Below are positions 63,723 through 64,000 of a DNA stretch of 64,000 bases, piece by piece. The position numbers and the translations under genes were made by a program. The first letter of the stretch is position 1; every line of letters starts with the position of its first letter. The notes under the pieces were generated by a model. That model saw only the letters and a program-made list of their open reading frames with translations. It did no database searches and was not told the DNA's origin. Location: NCBI GenBank assembly GCA_003987775.1, contig RXJD01000021.1:1-64000 (forward strand). The letters run 5' to 3'. Source of the DNA: Mycobacterium sp. (lineage in GTDB: Bacteria > Actinomycetota > Actinomycetes > Mycobacteriales > Mycobacteriaceae).

Positions 63723-64000
63723 ATGACGACGGCGTCAGACTTATTGGGCTACGAGGGCAAGCGGGTCTTGGTGGTCGGCGGCGCGACCGGCATGGGCGCC
63801 GCGGCAGCACAGATCGCGAAGTCGCTCGGCGCACACGTGACCGTGATGGACTTCGCGCCGGTGGACTTCGACGTCGATCGGGTGATCTCGCTGGACCTCA
63901 GCGACCAGGATTCGATCGACCGGGCGGTCGATGAGCTGGACGGGCCGGTGCACAAGTTGTTCTCCGCCGCCGGTGTTGCCGACGGGCCAAAGCTGATGCG
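63723..64000 (+). CDS. Short-chain dehydrogenase/reductase, N-terminal part
   Basis: ATG 63723 with AAGGGGC upstream; 92 codons before the window ends. The Rossmann start RVLVVGGATGMGAAAAQIA (GGATGMG, the TGxxxGxG pattern), an acidic residue at the end of the second strand (VMDFAP) and SAAGVADG (the NNAG position) are those of classical SDRs. The active-site YxxxK is outside the window. It is divergent from the LLM-P450 operon with the palindrome between. Confidence 0.88.
   Translation, partial: MTTASDLLGYEGKRVLVVGGATGMGAAAAQIAKSLGAHVTVMDFAPVDFDVDRVISLDLSDQDSIDRAVDELDGPVHKLFSAAGVADGPKLM

Overview
The window looks like a chromosomal segment of a mycobacterium, most likely a Mycolicibacterium-type environmental species. 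The right half is very GC-rich and carries typical mycobacterial content: a WS/DGAT acyltransferase, four cytochromes P450, F420-dependent luciferase-like oxidoreductases, a Pkn-type Ser/Thr kinase, VapBC, lipoproteins and an EfeO-like iron protein. No rRNA, tRNA or CRISPR array was found. The assignment rests on gene content and protein style, not on a marker gene.

The left half (about 1-32,080) is an accessory island that looks like a defence or DNA-processing hotspot. It opens with the tail and right inverted repeat of an IS3-family element. Six blocks follow on alternating strands: (A, minus) an SMC/RecF-like ATPase with a CPxC hook-like motif, coupled to a small HEPN-like protein; (B, plus) a 2.1-kDa-residue-scale protein combining an Swt1-type HEPN domain, DUF4011, an SF1 helicase, a Vsr/MTES_1575-like nuclease and DUF3320 (like the hhe defence gene), then a 71-residue Cys-rich protein; (C, minus) an unrecognised 334-residue protein, a PLD-nuclease/SF2 helicase/DUF3427 protein, a DUF6308-like protein and a hypothetical protein; (D, plus) a hypothetical protein, an AddB-like and an AddA-like helicase-nuclease pair, and two small acidic proteins; (E, minus) two overlapping dynamin-like GTPase genes with three GTPase domains in total, recalling Eleos (LeoA/LeoBC); (F, minus) a DUF262 gene that has lost its 5' end and carries an in-frame amber codon. 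No integrase or attachment site was found, so the island probably grew by repeated recombination at a hotspot. The cut DUF262 gene marks the right border, next to an intact VOC gene.

The right half (about 32,085-64,000) is ordinary metabolism. It has a coupled M24-M24-VOC operon divergent from a P450; a WS/DGAT; a GlcD-type FAD oxidase; vapBC with a palindromic operator; a membrane Ser/Thr kinase divergent from a TetR gene, which precedes an acyl-CoA-dehydrogenase-like flavoenzyme with a perfect 20-bp palindrome at its start; a DsbA-like protein; an I42 (chagasin-like) lipoprotein; a DUF5685 protein with a tail that is half cysteine; a CPA1 antiporter; a FAD monooxygenase; an acetoin operon (alsS-alsD); a TetR-P450 operon divergent from an LLM oxidoreductase pair; a double-rhodanese sulfurtransferase; a secreted nucleoside-phosphorylase-like protein; an M23-like lipoprotein; an alpha/beta hydrolase; EfeO; an LLM-P450 operon; and the start of an SDR gene.

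The strongest candidates for something new are the divergent C/D pair (PLD-DUF3427 helicase facing an AddAB-like pair with uncharacterised accessory genes, plus an apparent ATT start for addB) and the three-domain dynamin-like pair E.
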